Below, piece by piece: positions 18,510 through 27,693 of a DNA stretch of 64,000 bases. The DNA lies in assembly GCF_001865575.2 (NCBI RefSeq), contig NZ_CP017565.2, positions 372,001 through 436,000 of the forward strand. Direction: 5' to 3'. The notes under the pieces were generated by a model. The model was given only the letters and a program-made list of their open reading frames with translations. It had not been told where the DNA came from and did not search any database. The translations under genes were made by a program, and so were the position numbers. Each line of letters opens with the position of its first letter. The stretch's first letter is position 1. This stretch comes from Paraburkholderia sprentiae WSM5005 (GTDB lineage Bacteria > Pseudomonadota > Gammaproteobacteria > Burkholderiales > Burkholderiaceae).

Positions 18510-19457
18510 GCCATTCGCGGTGCCGGATTCGCTCTTTCAGTTTGTCGTAGGCGCTTTCCACTCCTCCGCGATGGGTGTGATTTCGCCCAACTCGGCAACG
18601 CGATCAATGGGAGCTTTGCCGCCGAGTGAACCGTGCGGGCGACGCCAGTTGTAATCAAACTGCCATTCCTCAATTCGCTAGCCGATCTCATTCTCGGTCG
18701 GTGCATGGTGAAACCAAAACTCGTTCAGGTCGGTGAGTTGTGAACGCTCGATCTTGCCATTGAGCTGGGGCAAGCGGGGCGGGATCGGTCGAAAGTTGTG
18801 CACTCGCTCGTCACGCGCGGCTGCACTGTTTCGGCAAAGAACTCGCCGCCCCGATCAGTCTGGAGCTGTTGGTATCGTTTTTCCATCGCAACACCTTATA
18901 CGAGTCAAGGTGTTGCACTTCAGATTTGAGAACGCGCAGCGTATTACGGGCATTTCTGCGCGGGTAAACAGCCAGTACACGGAAGCGCGAGCAGTCGTCG
19001 ATTGCCGTGTACTGATAGACGCCTCGGGCGATGTTCATCGTGTCCATCTGGACCCGATCCCCCGGAACCGGACGGCTATAGCGTCTCGGCTGTGCCGGCC
19101 TCCTGGAACGAACCAGCGGCTTCACAGAGGCTTCGCACAGAATCTTGTGAATAGCCGCGAGGGACAGTTCTCTTTGCTCGTGCAGCCGCAACTCGTTCTG
19201 GAACCGACGTGCCCCTTGTGCTCAGCACGCAGCCGAAGAATCGTTGCGCGATCAGCCTCAGAGACTTTCCGGTTCGGGCTGTGGAGAGGGCGGCGACTTT
19301 GAGAGCGGAGACCTTCTTCTCCAGCATCCCGGTACCGGCGTAACCACTTGCGCAGTGTCGGTCGCCAGACGCCACACCGCGCGCATACAAGACCGGCGTT
19401 GCCCGTTTCTTGATACATGCGCACCCAACGCAATCGCGCAGCAATTTCGCGGTCCAT
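18510..19457 (-). pseudogene. IS481-family transposase, broken
   Basis: The start MDREIAARLRWVRMYQETG at 19457 leads into the HTH part RPTLRKWLRRYRDAGEEGL. After a frameshift near 19130-19190 come RELSLAAIHKIL, GDRVQMDTMNIARGVYQYTAIDDCSRFRVLAVYPRRNA and, further on, DRGGEFFAETVQ, LTDLNEFW and EEWQFDYNWRRPHGSLGG. A short foreign segment with a 9-bp hairpin (CAACACCTT at 18889-18897 and AAGGTGTTG at 18907-18915) replaces part of the core, and a stop interrupts the C-terminal region. Confidence 0.75.
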
Positions 19458-19810
19458 CGCCCCATTTTGGTTGAAACGATGTCGGTGAATCACACAGGTA
19501 AAATTCACCTACGCTGCGAAAACAAGAGACTTTGAAACGTGAGGGACTGCTCGATCTCAACGCAAGGTCGAGCCGCGCAGCATGAGTACCGGGTTTGGGG
19601 TGTCAGCCGACAATCTTAACAGCATGCGAAGTCATGAAACAGTCTACTGCCGTCGGCAATCAACGGCGCCGCCGGCAGTGTTTACACGACACATTGGCTG
19701 ATCGCATTGACCAACATCAACCCATCTTGACTCTCGGAAATAGTCCCTGCAAACGGAATTGGCAAATTTCGGGGCGCGACCAGCAAACACCGAAAGGAAA
19801 AATCACGCCA
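19458..19810. other. Intergenic stretch downstream of cofC
   Basis: About 350 bp between the IS481 remnant and the stop of cofC. I see no gene, no clear terminator hairpin with a T-tract and no recognisable IS end. It separates IS debris from the intact F420 operon. Confidence 0.5.
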
Positions 19811-20398
19811 TCACGGTCGAGACCCATACGTCGCGATATTCATGTGTAACCTGGCATCGTGGAAGTCATCAGGCGTATCGAGATCGAAGCCCAAGCCATC
19901 GCTCACAATAACCGCAGCGTTATTACCTAAGGCCTCCATATGGCGCCGAAAGCTATCTGGCCCGAATGCGAACGCAAAGTCTTTGCGCGACATAAGCGCC
20001 AGCGCATTAGTACCTGTGCGATGCCTGTCAGGGGCAATGGCGGATCCCTGCAGTTCCGCGGCCTCGATGAGCGCGATCACATCCTTGGCGGTCAGGAAAG
20101 GGAGGTCCCCGTGCACGACAAGCAGGGGGCAAGTCGGCTTCGTCGCCCACAGAACATCAAGCTCCTTGTTTAGTCCGCGCCCCTCGTCTTTCGCCCATAC
20201 AGCGTCGTAGCCTTCGATTTCAACAGGGGAAAGGATCAGTCGCTGTGTGACGGCCTGTACCGCGCCGAGGCAATGCGTCACATGAGCCGCCAACTCGTCG
20301 CTAAGTGCCAAACGTTCAGCCGGGGAAAGCAACTGAGCCAGACGCGTCTTGCGATCCGCTCCCGCCTTGAATGGCATAACAGCGGTCCAGGCTATCAT
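19811..20398 (-). CDS. cofC: Phospholactate/phosphoglycerate guanylyltransferase (F420 biosynthesis)
   Basis: A 195-residue CofC. It transfers GMP from GTP to a three-carbon phospho-acid, making the donor used by CofD. Visible family features are MPFKAG at the N terminus, GLNKEL (75-80), VVHGDLPFL around D98 and DRHRTGTNAL (124-133). A CofC from an endofungal Burkholderia relative is known to prefer 3-phospho-D-glycerate, giving 3PG-F420, so this enzyme may do the same; that is inference. It overlaps the cofD stop by 4 bp and is last of cofE-cofD-cofC. There is no sign of damage. Confidence 0.93.
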   Translation of the reverse strand: MIAWTAVMPFKAGADRKTRLAQLLSPAERLALSDELAAHVTHCLGAVQAVTQRLILSPVEIEGYDAVWAKDEGRGLNKELDVLWATKPTCPLLVVHGDLPFLTAKDVIALIEAAELQGSAIAPDRHRTGTNALALMSRKDFAFAFGPDSFRRHMEALGNNAAVIVSDGLGFDLDTPDDFHDARLHMNIATYGSRP

Positions 20399-21333
20399 GT
20401 CGCGAGTTCCTCGGCTAATTGCATCGCAGCCCGTGCCACCCTGGCCTTGTCTGCCATGCTATTCATCAGAGTCGATGTTCGCGCGATTCTGATCGCTTCA
20501 TCGTTGCACCCATCGCCGGAATCGATCAGCAATCCGTCGACAAGTCCTTCGTAGTGCGCTGCGATGCTGTCATTGTGGACGGAGATACCCAGCTCTTCCA
20601 TCAGCTTCGCCGTCGGTCCTTTCACAGCCCGACCGCCCACCAATGGAGACACCGCGACAACTGGCGCTGACCTCCCTTCGAGCGCTGTGCGAATGGCGGG
20701 GATCGCCAAGATCGGATCGACGCTGAGAAACGGGTTCGATGGCGCGATCAACACCATGTCCGCGCCCCGGATTGCCTCCACCACGCCGGGAGCCGGGCTT
20801 GCACGTGATGCACCATCGAAACGGATCGCGCTTACCCGCGGTTCACAACGACGTTCGACAAAATAGCGCTGGAATGGCAGTTCTCCCTCCTCCGTATTGA
20901 CCACCGTGGCGATCGAGTCATCGCTCATTGGCAAAACGGTCACGCCAATGCCCCAGCGTCGCGCAAAGCCTCCCGTGACGGCAGACAGTGTCTTCCCGCT
21001 TGCAAGCGCCAAACTCCGCAATACATGAAGTGCGAGATCGCCATCGCCCAGTTGAAACCAGTCCTCTCCACCCAACTCCCGTAGCGCCGCCATAAATGCC
21101 CAGCTCTCGCCCTCTCGCCCCCAACCCTGCGCAACATTGGATTTACCGGAAAGCGTGTAAAGCAGGGTATCGATGTCCGGCGAAACCCAGAATCCCAAAT
21201 GACGGAAATCATCGCCCGTATTTACAATCGCGGTGATGTTTCCAGGCGGCAGCACCTGCTGAAGCCCCAACACCAGCTTGGCGCCACCGACACCACCTGT
21301 GATGCATGTGATCCTGCGACCGGCGCGGCTCAT
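20395..21333 (-). CDS. cofD: CofD phosphotransferase making F420-0
   Basis: A 312-residue CofD (FbiA homologue). It joins the phospho-acid moiety from the CofC product to the deazaflavin FO, giving F420-0. The N-terminal TGGVGGAKLVLGL (residues 12-24) is the signature loop. Others are NTGDDFRHLGFWVSPDIDTLLYTLSG, LPMSDD, LIAPSNPFLSVDPILAI and VSPLVGGRAVKGPTAKLM. The length is normal. It overlaps both neighbours by 4 bp, so the three genes form one translationally coupled operon. Confidence 0.96.
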   Translation of the reverse strand: MSRAGRRITCITGGVGGAKLVLGLQQVLPPGNITAIVNTGDDFRHLGFWVSPDIDTLLYTLSGKSNVAQGWGREGESWAFMAALRELGGEDWFQLGDGDLALHVLRSLALASGKTLSAVTGGFARRWGIGVTVLPMSDDSIATVVNTEEGELPFQRYFVERRCEPRVSAIRFDGASRASPAPGVVEAIRGADMVLIAPSNPFLSVDPILAIPAIRTALEGRSAPVVAVSPLVGGRAVKGPTAKLMEELGISVHNDSIAAHYEGLVDGLLIDSGDGCNDEAIRIARTSTLMNSMADKARVARAAMQLAEELAT

Positions 21334-22067
21334 CGGAATAGATCCTGATCAGCAGGGCGTACCAGGTGCGCGGCAGGTCGCGCTTCGCCCACGAAACGGC
21401 AACCCCTCACAAGCGCGGCGGGAATGCCCTCCGCGCCCTCACCGGTCGCGAGACTGGCAGCCGTGGCAAGTAGGTCGCCGACGGCAACCTGCGTCACCTT
21501 CAGCACACGACCATCGCGATCGACTTCGCCGCGCCTGTCCTGCAGCGCCGGCAAACCCGCAGCGCCAATCGCAACCGAAGTGACCCCAACTCTCCACGGG
21601 CGGCCGAAACTATCAGAAATGACAACTGGGATGCCTAGCGCGGAACTCAATCGGGCTGCCGTCCCGTCCGGATTTATCGGCAGCAACAGCGCATACTCGC
21701 TCTTCTCGGGACCTACATTGGACTGGTCGACACCCGCATTTGCCATGACATGCCCCAAGCGATGCCTCGCGATCAGCACCCCGGGTGCCGCCCGGACAAT
21801 GCTTTCAGATTCATCCAATACCACCTGAACCAGACGCGGATCTTTTTGCGTTGTCTCCGCGAGCCGGACCGCTTCCGCGCATGGTGTCACCGTCCCGAGA
21901 TCGACAAATCTGCCCTCGGCTTTCGATACGATCTTCTGGGTCACCACCAGAATATCATCCTCGCGGATGTCCACGGCTTGACGTTGAAGTGCCTCGCGCA
22001 ACAGAGCGATGAGTTCATCCCCAGGCAGTACTTCGCTGATCCCAGTCAGCGGTAAGATTTGAATCAT
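21330..22067 (-). CDS. cofE: F420-0:gamma-glutamyl ligase CofE
   Basis: A 245-residue CofE. It adds glutamates to F420-0 with GTP, building the polyglutamate tail. Motifs include LPLTGISEVLPGDEL, VVTQKIVSKAEGRFV, ARHRLGHVMANAGVDQSN, LLLPINPD and VISDSFGRPWRVG. It is a stand-alone ligase as in archaea and lacks the nitroreductase-like C-terminal domain of mycobacterial FbiB. I prefer the ATG at 22067, which opens the conserved N terminus; the ATG at 22100 adds 11 unsupported residues. It is first in cofE-cofD-cofC and diverges from fbiC. Confidence 0.93.
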   Translation of the reverse strand: MIQILPLTGISEVLPGDELIALLREALQRQAVDIREDDILVVTQKIVSKAEGRFVDLGTVTPCAEAVRLAETTQKDPRLVQVVLDESESIVRAAPGVLIARHRLGHVMANAGVDQSNVGPEKSEYALLLPINPDGTAARLSSALGIPVVISDSFGRPWRVGVTSVAIGAAGLPALQDRRGEVDRDGRVLKVTQVAVGDLLATAASLATGEGAEGIPAALVRGCRFVGEARPAAHLVRPADQDLFR

Positions 22068-22338
22068 TCCTTTGAAGCCCCCGTCTCCCCAACCAAACAT
22101 TACCGCAGAATCGGCCCCGACCCACCGATCAGGATTGATTGTGCCTAATCAGCGCGCGCCGTTGATTCACCGGCAATGCAAGTGAGGTTTCGCATTTTCA
22201 TATGTGACGAGAATTCACAATAATTTAGCATATTTTGAAAATGTCGAATTCATGGCAAGAGTTGGCTTTTCTGCGACCGAGACGTCAACCCGCACCCACC
22301 AAACCGCAATGCCCAAGTAGTTTGATAAGGTGTAGTTT
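22068..22338. promoter_or_regulatory. Divergent control region of the F420 genes
   Basis: A 271-bp region between the cofE and fbiC starts must hold promoters for both directions. The AT-rich core at 22190-22255 is the likely promoter zone and contains two GAATTCA copies about 40 bp apart. I could not pick reliable -35 and -10 boxes or a clear operator. No riboswitch-like fold is evident by eye. Confidence 0.45.
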
Positions 22339-24651
22339 ATGATCCTGTCAAGTTTTGACGACCCGCAAGCCATCGCCCGACAGTTGAACCAAAGACCGCG
22401 CCTCGAGCTGTTCGACGCTGCGGAATCTTTGACGCTCGCGGGTCATGGCGCCCGCGTCACTTATTCGCGCAAGGTTTTCATTCCTCTGACGAAGCTGTGT
22501 CGAGACGTCTGCCACTATTGCACCTTCGCTGAAACGCCGGGCAAAGCGCGTCGTGCCTATCTAAGCCGCGACGAAATCCTTCAGATTGCCAGGGCTGGCG
22601 TCGAGACGGGCTGCCGCGAGGCCCTGTTCACACTTGGTGACAATCCAGAGGCCCGCTATCCCGCCGCCCGCGCGGAACTGGATGAACTCGGCCATCCGAC
22701 GACCCTGTCTTACCTCGCCGAAGTGGCGCGGCTGGTGATGATTGAAACCGGGCTGCTTCCCCACCTCAATCCCGGCCTTATGGGTGCAGAGGACTATCGG
22801 GCACTGCGACCGCATTCCGCTTCCATGGGCATCATGCTGGAAAGCGCGTCCGAACGCCTCTGCCTCAAAGGCGGACCACATTACGGCAGTCCAGACAAGG
22901 AACCGGCACGAAGAATTGCGTCAATCGCCGAGGCTGGCAAAGCCTCCGTTCCGTTCACTACCGGGCTACTGATCGGCATCGGTGAAACACGGCTCGAGCG
23001 AATCGAATCATTGCTCGCAATTCGGGCCCTGCATGCGCAATACGGCCATATTCAGGAAGTCATCATTCAGAACTTCCGGGCCAAACCTGGTACGGTCATG
23101 GCCGGTCGTCCGGAGCCCTCCCTCGATGAGCATCTCTGGACGATAGCCGCCGCGCGACTGATCTTGGGCGCGGAGATGTCGATCCAGGCACCTCCGAATC
23201 TGCGTCGCCGCGAAGAATTGGCTGCGCTACTTCGCGCTGGTGTCAATGACTGGGGAGGTGTTTCGCCGGTCACTCCGGACCATGTGAATCCTGAGGCGCC
23301 CTGGCCGCATCTTGAAATTCTCGAGCAAGCCACTACCGTCGCCGGGCGATCCCTTATCCAACGTCTCGCCATTGGCCCGGCCTATGCCCGCAACGCCGAT
23401 AAGTGGACCGATCCTGCTGTCAGGCCTCGCGTTCTTCGAGCCATAGATGCAAGGGGTCTTCCGATCACCGATGGCTGGGCTCCCGGGCGAGGTGACGCAC
23501 TACCGGAGCTGCCTGCGGGTGCAGGTACGCCAGCACTTCAGCCAATCATCATGAAAGCCATGGGCGGGCAACGATTGGACGAAGCCGAAATCGCGGTACT
23601 TTTCGAGGCTGACGGTGACGACTTGCAAGCGCTGGTGAGTTTGGCCGACCGCTTGAGACAACGTGATGTCGGAGAAACGATCACATTCGTGGTCAACCGC
23701 AATATTAACTACACCAATATGTGCCTTTATAAGTGCGGGTTTTGCGCCTTCGCCAAAGGCAGCACGCGCGCATTGCGAGGACCGGCCTACCGACTGGACC
23801 TGGAGGAAATTGCCCGACGAGCGGCCGAAGCTGTGGATCGCGGCGCTACCGAGGTTTGCTGTCAGGGCGGCATCCACCCGGATTTCACCGGCCAGACCTA
23901 TCTGGACATCCTGGCTGCGATCCGCAAGGCAGCACCCAGCATCCACATTCATGCGTTCTCACCCCTGGAAGTGACGCACGGCGCCCAGACACTGGGCCTA
24001 AGTCTCCGCGATTATCTCGGCCGCCTGAAAGACGCTGGTCTTGCCTCTCTCCCCGGAACGGCGGCCGAAATTCTCCATCCGGATGTTCGCGCGAAAATCT
24101 GCCCGGACAAGCTCAGCGCGGAGGAATGGCTCGAGGTGATGCGTACGGCCCATGCTGTCGGCCTACGCTCCACAGCAACAATCATGTTCGGCCATGTCGA
24201 CACTTACGCGCACTGGGCCAGGCATCTCGAGCTCATCCGCTCCTTGCAGGAAGAAACCGGCGGATTCACCGAATTCGTGCCGCTGCCCTTCGTTCATATG
24301 GAATCTCCAATGGCACGGAAAGGTCAGGCGCGATCCGGCCCGAGCTATCGCGAGGCCGTGTTGATGCACGCCATCAGTCGAATCGTCTTGGGCTTATCCA
24401 TCCACAACATCCAGGTGAGCTGGGTGAAGATGGGAGCGGCAGGGGCCGCTGCGATTCTGAATGCCGGCGCCAACGATATGGGCGGCGTGCTGATGGACGA
24501 ATCTATCACCCGCGCCGCGGGCGGCCAGAACGGCCAGATGCTGGCACCCGATGATATGGAAGCCATTGCGGCAAAGATCGCGCGACCGGCTGCGCAGCGA
24601 ACGACCTTCTATCAAATCATCGAGCATGATGGCGCGTTAGACCGCGCCTAA
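22339..24651 (+). CDS. fbiC: FO synthase, fused CofG-CofH (FbiC type)
   Basis: A 770-residue bifunctional radical-SAM enzyme that makes the deazaflavin FO from tyrosine and 5-amino-6-ribitylaminouracil. The N-terminal CofG half has CRDVCHYC with C54, C58 and C61. The C-terminal CofH half has CLYKCGFC with C462, C466 and C469. Each CxxxCxxC set binds a 4Fe-4S cluster. Fusion is typical of actinobacterial FbiC, while archaea have separate subunits; this copy is somewhat shorter than the mycobacterial protein. It is followed by npdG after 102 bp. Both halves look intact. Confidence 0.96.
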   Translation: MILSSFDDPQAIARQLNQRPRLELFDAAESLTLAGHGARVTYSRKVFIPLTKLCRDVCHYCTFAETPGKARRAYLSRDEILQIARAGVETGCREALFTLGDNPEARYPAARAELDELGHPTTLSYLAEVARLVMIETGLLPHLNPGLMGAEDYRALRPHSASMGIMLESASERLCLKGGPHYGSPDKEPARRIASIAEAGKASVPFTTGLLIGIGETRLERIESLLAIRALHAQYGHIQEVIIQNFRAKPGTVMAGRPEPSLDEHLWTIAAARLILGAEMSIQAPPNLRRREELAALLRAGVNDWGGVSPVTPDHVNPEAPWPHLEILEQATTVAGRSLIQRLAIGPAYARNADKWTDPAVRPRVLRAIDARGLPITDGWAPGRGDALPELPAGAGTPALQPIIMKAMGGQRLDEAEIAVLFEADGDDLQALVSLADRLRQRDVGETITFVVNRNINYTNMCLYKCGFCAFAKGSTRALRGPAYRLDLEEIARRAAEAVDRGATEVCCQGGIHPDFTGQTYLDILAAIRKAAPSIHIHAFSPLEVTHGAQTLGLSLRDYLGRLKDAGLASLPGTAAEILHPDVRAKICPDKLSAEEWLEVMRTAHAVGLRSTATIMFGHVDTYAHWARHLELIRSLQEETGGFTEFVPLPFVHMESPMARKGQARSGPSYREAVLMHAISRIVLGLSIHNIQVSWVKMGAAGAAAILNAGANDMGGVLMDESITRAAGGQNGQMLAPDDMEAIAAKIARPAAQRTTFYQIIEHDGALDRA

Positions 24652-24753
24652 ACACATGACCCGCCTAATACACCGGTAAGTAAACGGACGAAACCGCGCC
24701 CTCGATCCGCTGACACTGATCGCACAGCAGGTTCCAATAGAAAGGATTAGAAA

Positions 24754-25401
24754 ATGACGTCCCCTGAAAAGGTTGCGATTGTGGGTGGCACCGGCCATCT
24801 TGGCGCGGCGATTGCTTGGCGCTTGGCCCGAGGAGGACGGGATGTCACTATCGGCTCCCGCACAGCCGAGGCAGCGCAAGCAAAAGCTGCCGAACTCGGC
24901 CACGGCCTCAAAGGGATGACGAATGCTGATGCTGCTGCCGCCGCCGATGTGGTTCTCGTGACCGTGCCCTTCGCTGCACAGTCGTCGATGTTGGAGGAAA
25001 TCAAGGCACATGTGCGTGGCAAGATCGTAATCGACACGACTGTTCCGCTTGTCCCTCCCAAGGTGATGCGCGCACAGCTCCCGCCGGAAGGCAGCGCCGC
25101 CGTACGTGCAGCCACGTTGCTTGGCGACGATGTGACCGTCGTTTCCGCGTTCCACAATGTGGCCGCCCATAAGCTTGCTCAAGACATCGACGTCGGCTGC
25201 GATGTCCTAGTCTTCGGGGACGATAAGGCTGCTAGAGAGAAGGCGGTCGAACTCGCCGAAACTATGGGGCTTCGCGGGATTCACGCGGGTGCCCTAGCCA
25301 ACTCGGCGGCGGCCGAAGCCTTGACATCGGTTCTGATTTTCCTGAACAAAACCTACAACATCGACGGCGCCGGGATCACCATTACCGGCCATTTCAAATA
25401 A
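24754..25401 (+). CDS. npdG: NADPH:F420 oxidoreductase (NpdG/Fno type)
   Basis: A 215-residue Rossmann protein with VAIVGGTGHLGAAIAWRLARGGRDVTIGSR at the N terminus; GGTGHLG (11-17) is the NADP-binding loop seen in F420-dependent NADP reductases. The segments VVLVTVPF, VVSAFHNVAAHKLA and ANSAAAEALTSVLIFLNKTYN also fit. It would swap hydride between NADPH and F420, supplying F420H2. AAAGGA precedes the ATG. It sits between FO synthase and the PQQ dehydrogenase, linking cofactor synthesis to use. Confidence 0.9.
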   Translation: MTSPEKVAIVGGTGHLGAAIAWRLARGGRDVTIGSRTAEAAQAKAAELGHGLKGMTNADAAAAADVVLVTVPFAAQSSMLEEIKAHVRGKIVIDTTVPLVPPKVMRAQLPPEGSAAVRAATLLGDDVTVVSAFHNVAAHKLAQDIDVGCDVLVFGDDKAAREKAVELAETMGLRGIHAGALANSAAAEALTSVLIFLNKTYNIDGAGITITGHFK

Positions 25402-25529
25402 AAACACTGCGCGCGCATATACAAAGCGGGCGTTCCCAAGATGTTCGATATGCATCGACCATACGTGTTTTTCAAACAATGCTGTGGCTTCATTGTTCAG
25501 CAACATTAGAACATTCACTTGGATTCCTA

Positions 25530-27647
25530 ATGACATCTGTTCGACCGAAGCACTTACTAAAGGTTTCTCTCTTGGCGCTGACAGTCCTCCTGAGTGTGAG
25601 TTCTGGCGCGCTTTGGGCCCTGACTTCTCCCGATTCGAAATCGACGCAAAATGAGGACTGGCCGTTTGCCGATGGGAACCCGGAAAGCTGGCATTACACG
25701 GCGCAAACACAGATCAACCACCAAACTGTCTCCCAACTTGGACTTGCTTGGTCCGCCGACATTCCCTCTCCCTCGGGTCTGGTCGGCACTCCCCTCATCA
25801 TCGGTGGCATTGTCTATCAGAGCGGGCCGGGCGGAGCCGTGTATGCCAACGATGCCCGCACCGGTAAATTGCTGTGGCAATTCCATGCGAAAACCCGCTA
25901 CAACCTGCCGCTGTCTTTCGTCGCATACTGGGCGATGCACCATAATCGCGGCCTAGCCGGCGATGCTGACCGTATTTACGTGGCCGCCGGTGACTGCCGC
26001 CTGTTCGCAATCGATCGGATCACCGGCAAGCAAATCTGGATGGCCGAGGCCTGCGACCCAACCCAGCCGTATGGCATCGCGGGACCGCCGCAAGTCGGCG
26101 GCGGCATGGTTTTCATCGGCAATGCCAATGCGGACCTCAATACTTCGCGGGGGACTGTTAACGCCTTCGACGCAAAGACCGGAAAATTCCTATGGCGTTT
26201 CTACGCACGCCCGGGCGATCCAACCAAGCCGGAAAACGACACCGTGAAGATGGAGGCCAAAACTTGGGGTAAGGACTACTGGCCGTCCTCGACAGGCGGC
26301 GCGCAAGCGTGGAATGGCTTTACCTACGATCCCAAGTTGGGGCTGTTGTATTTTGGAACCAACGGCCCACTTCCTTACAACCCTCTCCAGCGCGGTAAGA
26401 ATGCCGGTGACGAATTGTTCTCTAGCGCGATCGTCGCGTTAGATGCGCGGACCGGAAAATATGTATGGCATTACACCACCGTGCCTCATGACGCATGGGA
26501 GCTTTCGGCGGTAGCGACGATTCAGATCGCTGAGTTGCCGATCAACGGAACGATGACGCGCGTCGTGATGCAGGCACCGAAGAATGGCTTCTTCTACGTG
26601 CTTGATGCAAAAACCGGAAAATTCATTTCAGCCGGCCAGATTGCCGCGCAGAACTGGACCAAAGGGATCGACCCGGAGACCGGTCGCCCGACTCCCAATC
26701 CCGACGCCGAATGGTGGAACCGCCCCGGTCAGGATACGCTCCAGGTCCCTGGGACCAATGGCGCCCATACCTGGGAGCCCTTGGGCTACGATCCACGCAC
26801 TCGACTGGTTTATATTCCCGCCAGAAACATGGCTACGCTATATACAAAGGACGGTAGCCTCGATTGGTATTACCCGTTCCGCAAGGATGCGAAGGTCAAG
26901 GCCGAAGGTTTCCTGCTTGCTTGGGATCCGCTCACGCAAAAGGAGAAATGGCGCGTCTCCAGGACCTCGAGTCACAATGGTGGCGTTCTCGCAACCGCCG
27001 GCGACCTGGTATTCGAGGGAACCACCGAAGGTGCCTTCGAGGCCCTCGACTCCGCAACGGGTCGCAAGCTCTGGTCGTTCCAAGGCGACGGCGCAATCAT
27101 GGGCGCGCCGTCGACCGCGATGATCGACGGTGTCGAATATATTTTCGTTGCCAGCGGTGATAACGGCGCCTCGGCTCAGACTCACTCGGCGGGTGCTTTC
27201 AACACTACGCCGAATTCGGAAGGCCCCCCCCGTCTACTCGCCTTCCGCCTCGGAGGTACGGCGAAGGTCATTCCCAAGGAGGGATATGGAGCTGTCGTCC
27301 TACCCAAGCCGTGGAGGCCACGCCAACCCGCAGATCTGGTCGCGCTGGGCAAGCAAGTGTTTCAGGCCAATACCTGTGATCTTTGCCATGGCGTCTATGC
27401 GATGCAGGCAGGGCGTGACATCCCCGATCTGCGCGCCTCAAGCCGCGACACGTACGGAGCCATGCGCCTCATTTTCGACGGCGCCTTCAAGCAGGCCGGA
27501 ATGCCTGCATTCAAAAACATCACCGATAAGGACATCATAGCCCTTCAAGCCTATCTCACTGATCAGGCATGGAACGGCTACGAAGCACAGCAAGCACAGC
27601 AAGCACAGCAAGCACAGCAAGCACAGCAAGCACAGCAAAAAAAGTAA
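25530..27647 (+). CDS. PQQ-dependent dehydrogenase with C-terminal cytochrome c
   Basis: A 705-residue periplasmic quinohaemoprotein. A signal peptide (LLKVSLLALTVLLSVSSGALWA) precedes an eight-bladed PQQ propeller with repeated W-docking motifs (for example ARTGKLLWQF, KTGKFLWRF, RTGKYVWHY). A cytochrome c domain follows with CDLCH (C616, C619, H620). Two canonical PQQ residues differ: the vicinal Cys-Cys before NRG is Trp134-Ala135, and the catalytic Asp position in the AWEL segment is Glu324. The substrate is unknown, probably an alcohol or amine. I chose the ATG at 25530 over 25479 because it directly precedes a good signal peptide. The C-terminal tail is an AQQ repeat. Confidence 0.9.
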   Translation: MTSVRPKHLLKVSLLALTVLLSVSSGALWALTSPDSKSTQNEDWPFADGNPESWHYTAQTQINHQTVSQLGLAWSADIPSPSGLVGTPLIIGGIVYQSGPGGAVYANDARTGKLLWQFHAKTRYNLPLSFVAYWAMHHNRGLAGDADRIYVAAGDCRLFAIDRITGKQIWMAEACDPTQPYGIAGPPQVGGGMVFIGNANADLNTSRGTVNAFDAKTGKFLWRFYARPGDPTKPENDTVKMEAKTWGKDYWPSSTGGAQAWNGFTYDPKLGLLYFGTNGPLPYNPLQRGKNAGDELFSSAIVALDARTGKYVWHYTTVPHDAWELSAVATIQIAELPINGTMTRVVMQAPKNGFFYVLDAKTGKFISAGQIAAQNWTKGIDPETGRPTPNPDAEWWNRPGQDTLQVPGTNGAHTWEPLGYDPRTRLVYIPARNMATLYTKDGSLDWYYPFRKDAKVKAEGFLLAWDPLTQKEKWRVSRTSSHNGGVLATAGDLVFEGTTEGAFEALDSATGRKLWSFQGDGAIMGAPSTAMIDGVEYIFVASGDNGASAQTHSAGAFNTTPNSEGPPRLLAFRLGGTAKVIPKEGYGAVVLPKPWRPRQPADLVALGKQVFQANTCDLCHGVYAMQAGRDIPDLRASSRDTYGAMRLIFDGAFKQAGMPAFKNITDKDIIALQAYLTDQAWNGYEAQQAQQAQQAQQAQQAQQKK
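27584..27638 (+). repeat. 9-bp tandem repeat in the dehydrogenase 3' end
   Basis: Six copies of the 9-bp unit AGCACAGCA run without interruption at 27584-27637, encoding a Gln/Ala-rich (AQQ)n tail just before the stop. The unit length keeps frame, so copy-number change by slippage would alter only tail length. No function is known. Confidence 0.9.
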
Positions 27648-27693
27648 CCCCGGGCGTTCACATTCAAACGTTCTGACGAAACAGGAGACTCCC

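Noticed and set aside
27584..27638. Tandem repeats as a CRISPR array
   Set aside because: The 9-bp units are contiguous without spacers and encode an in-frame tail; no cas gene is present.
25530..27647. Lanthanide-dependent (XoxF-type) alcohol dehydrogenase
   Set aside because: The position two residues after the catalytic acid is Ser, not the Asp needed for lanthanide binding, and a fused cytochrome c domain is not an XoxF feature.
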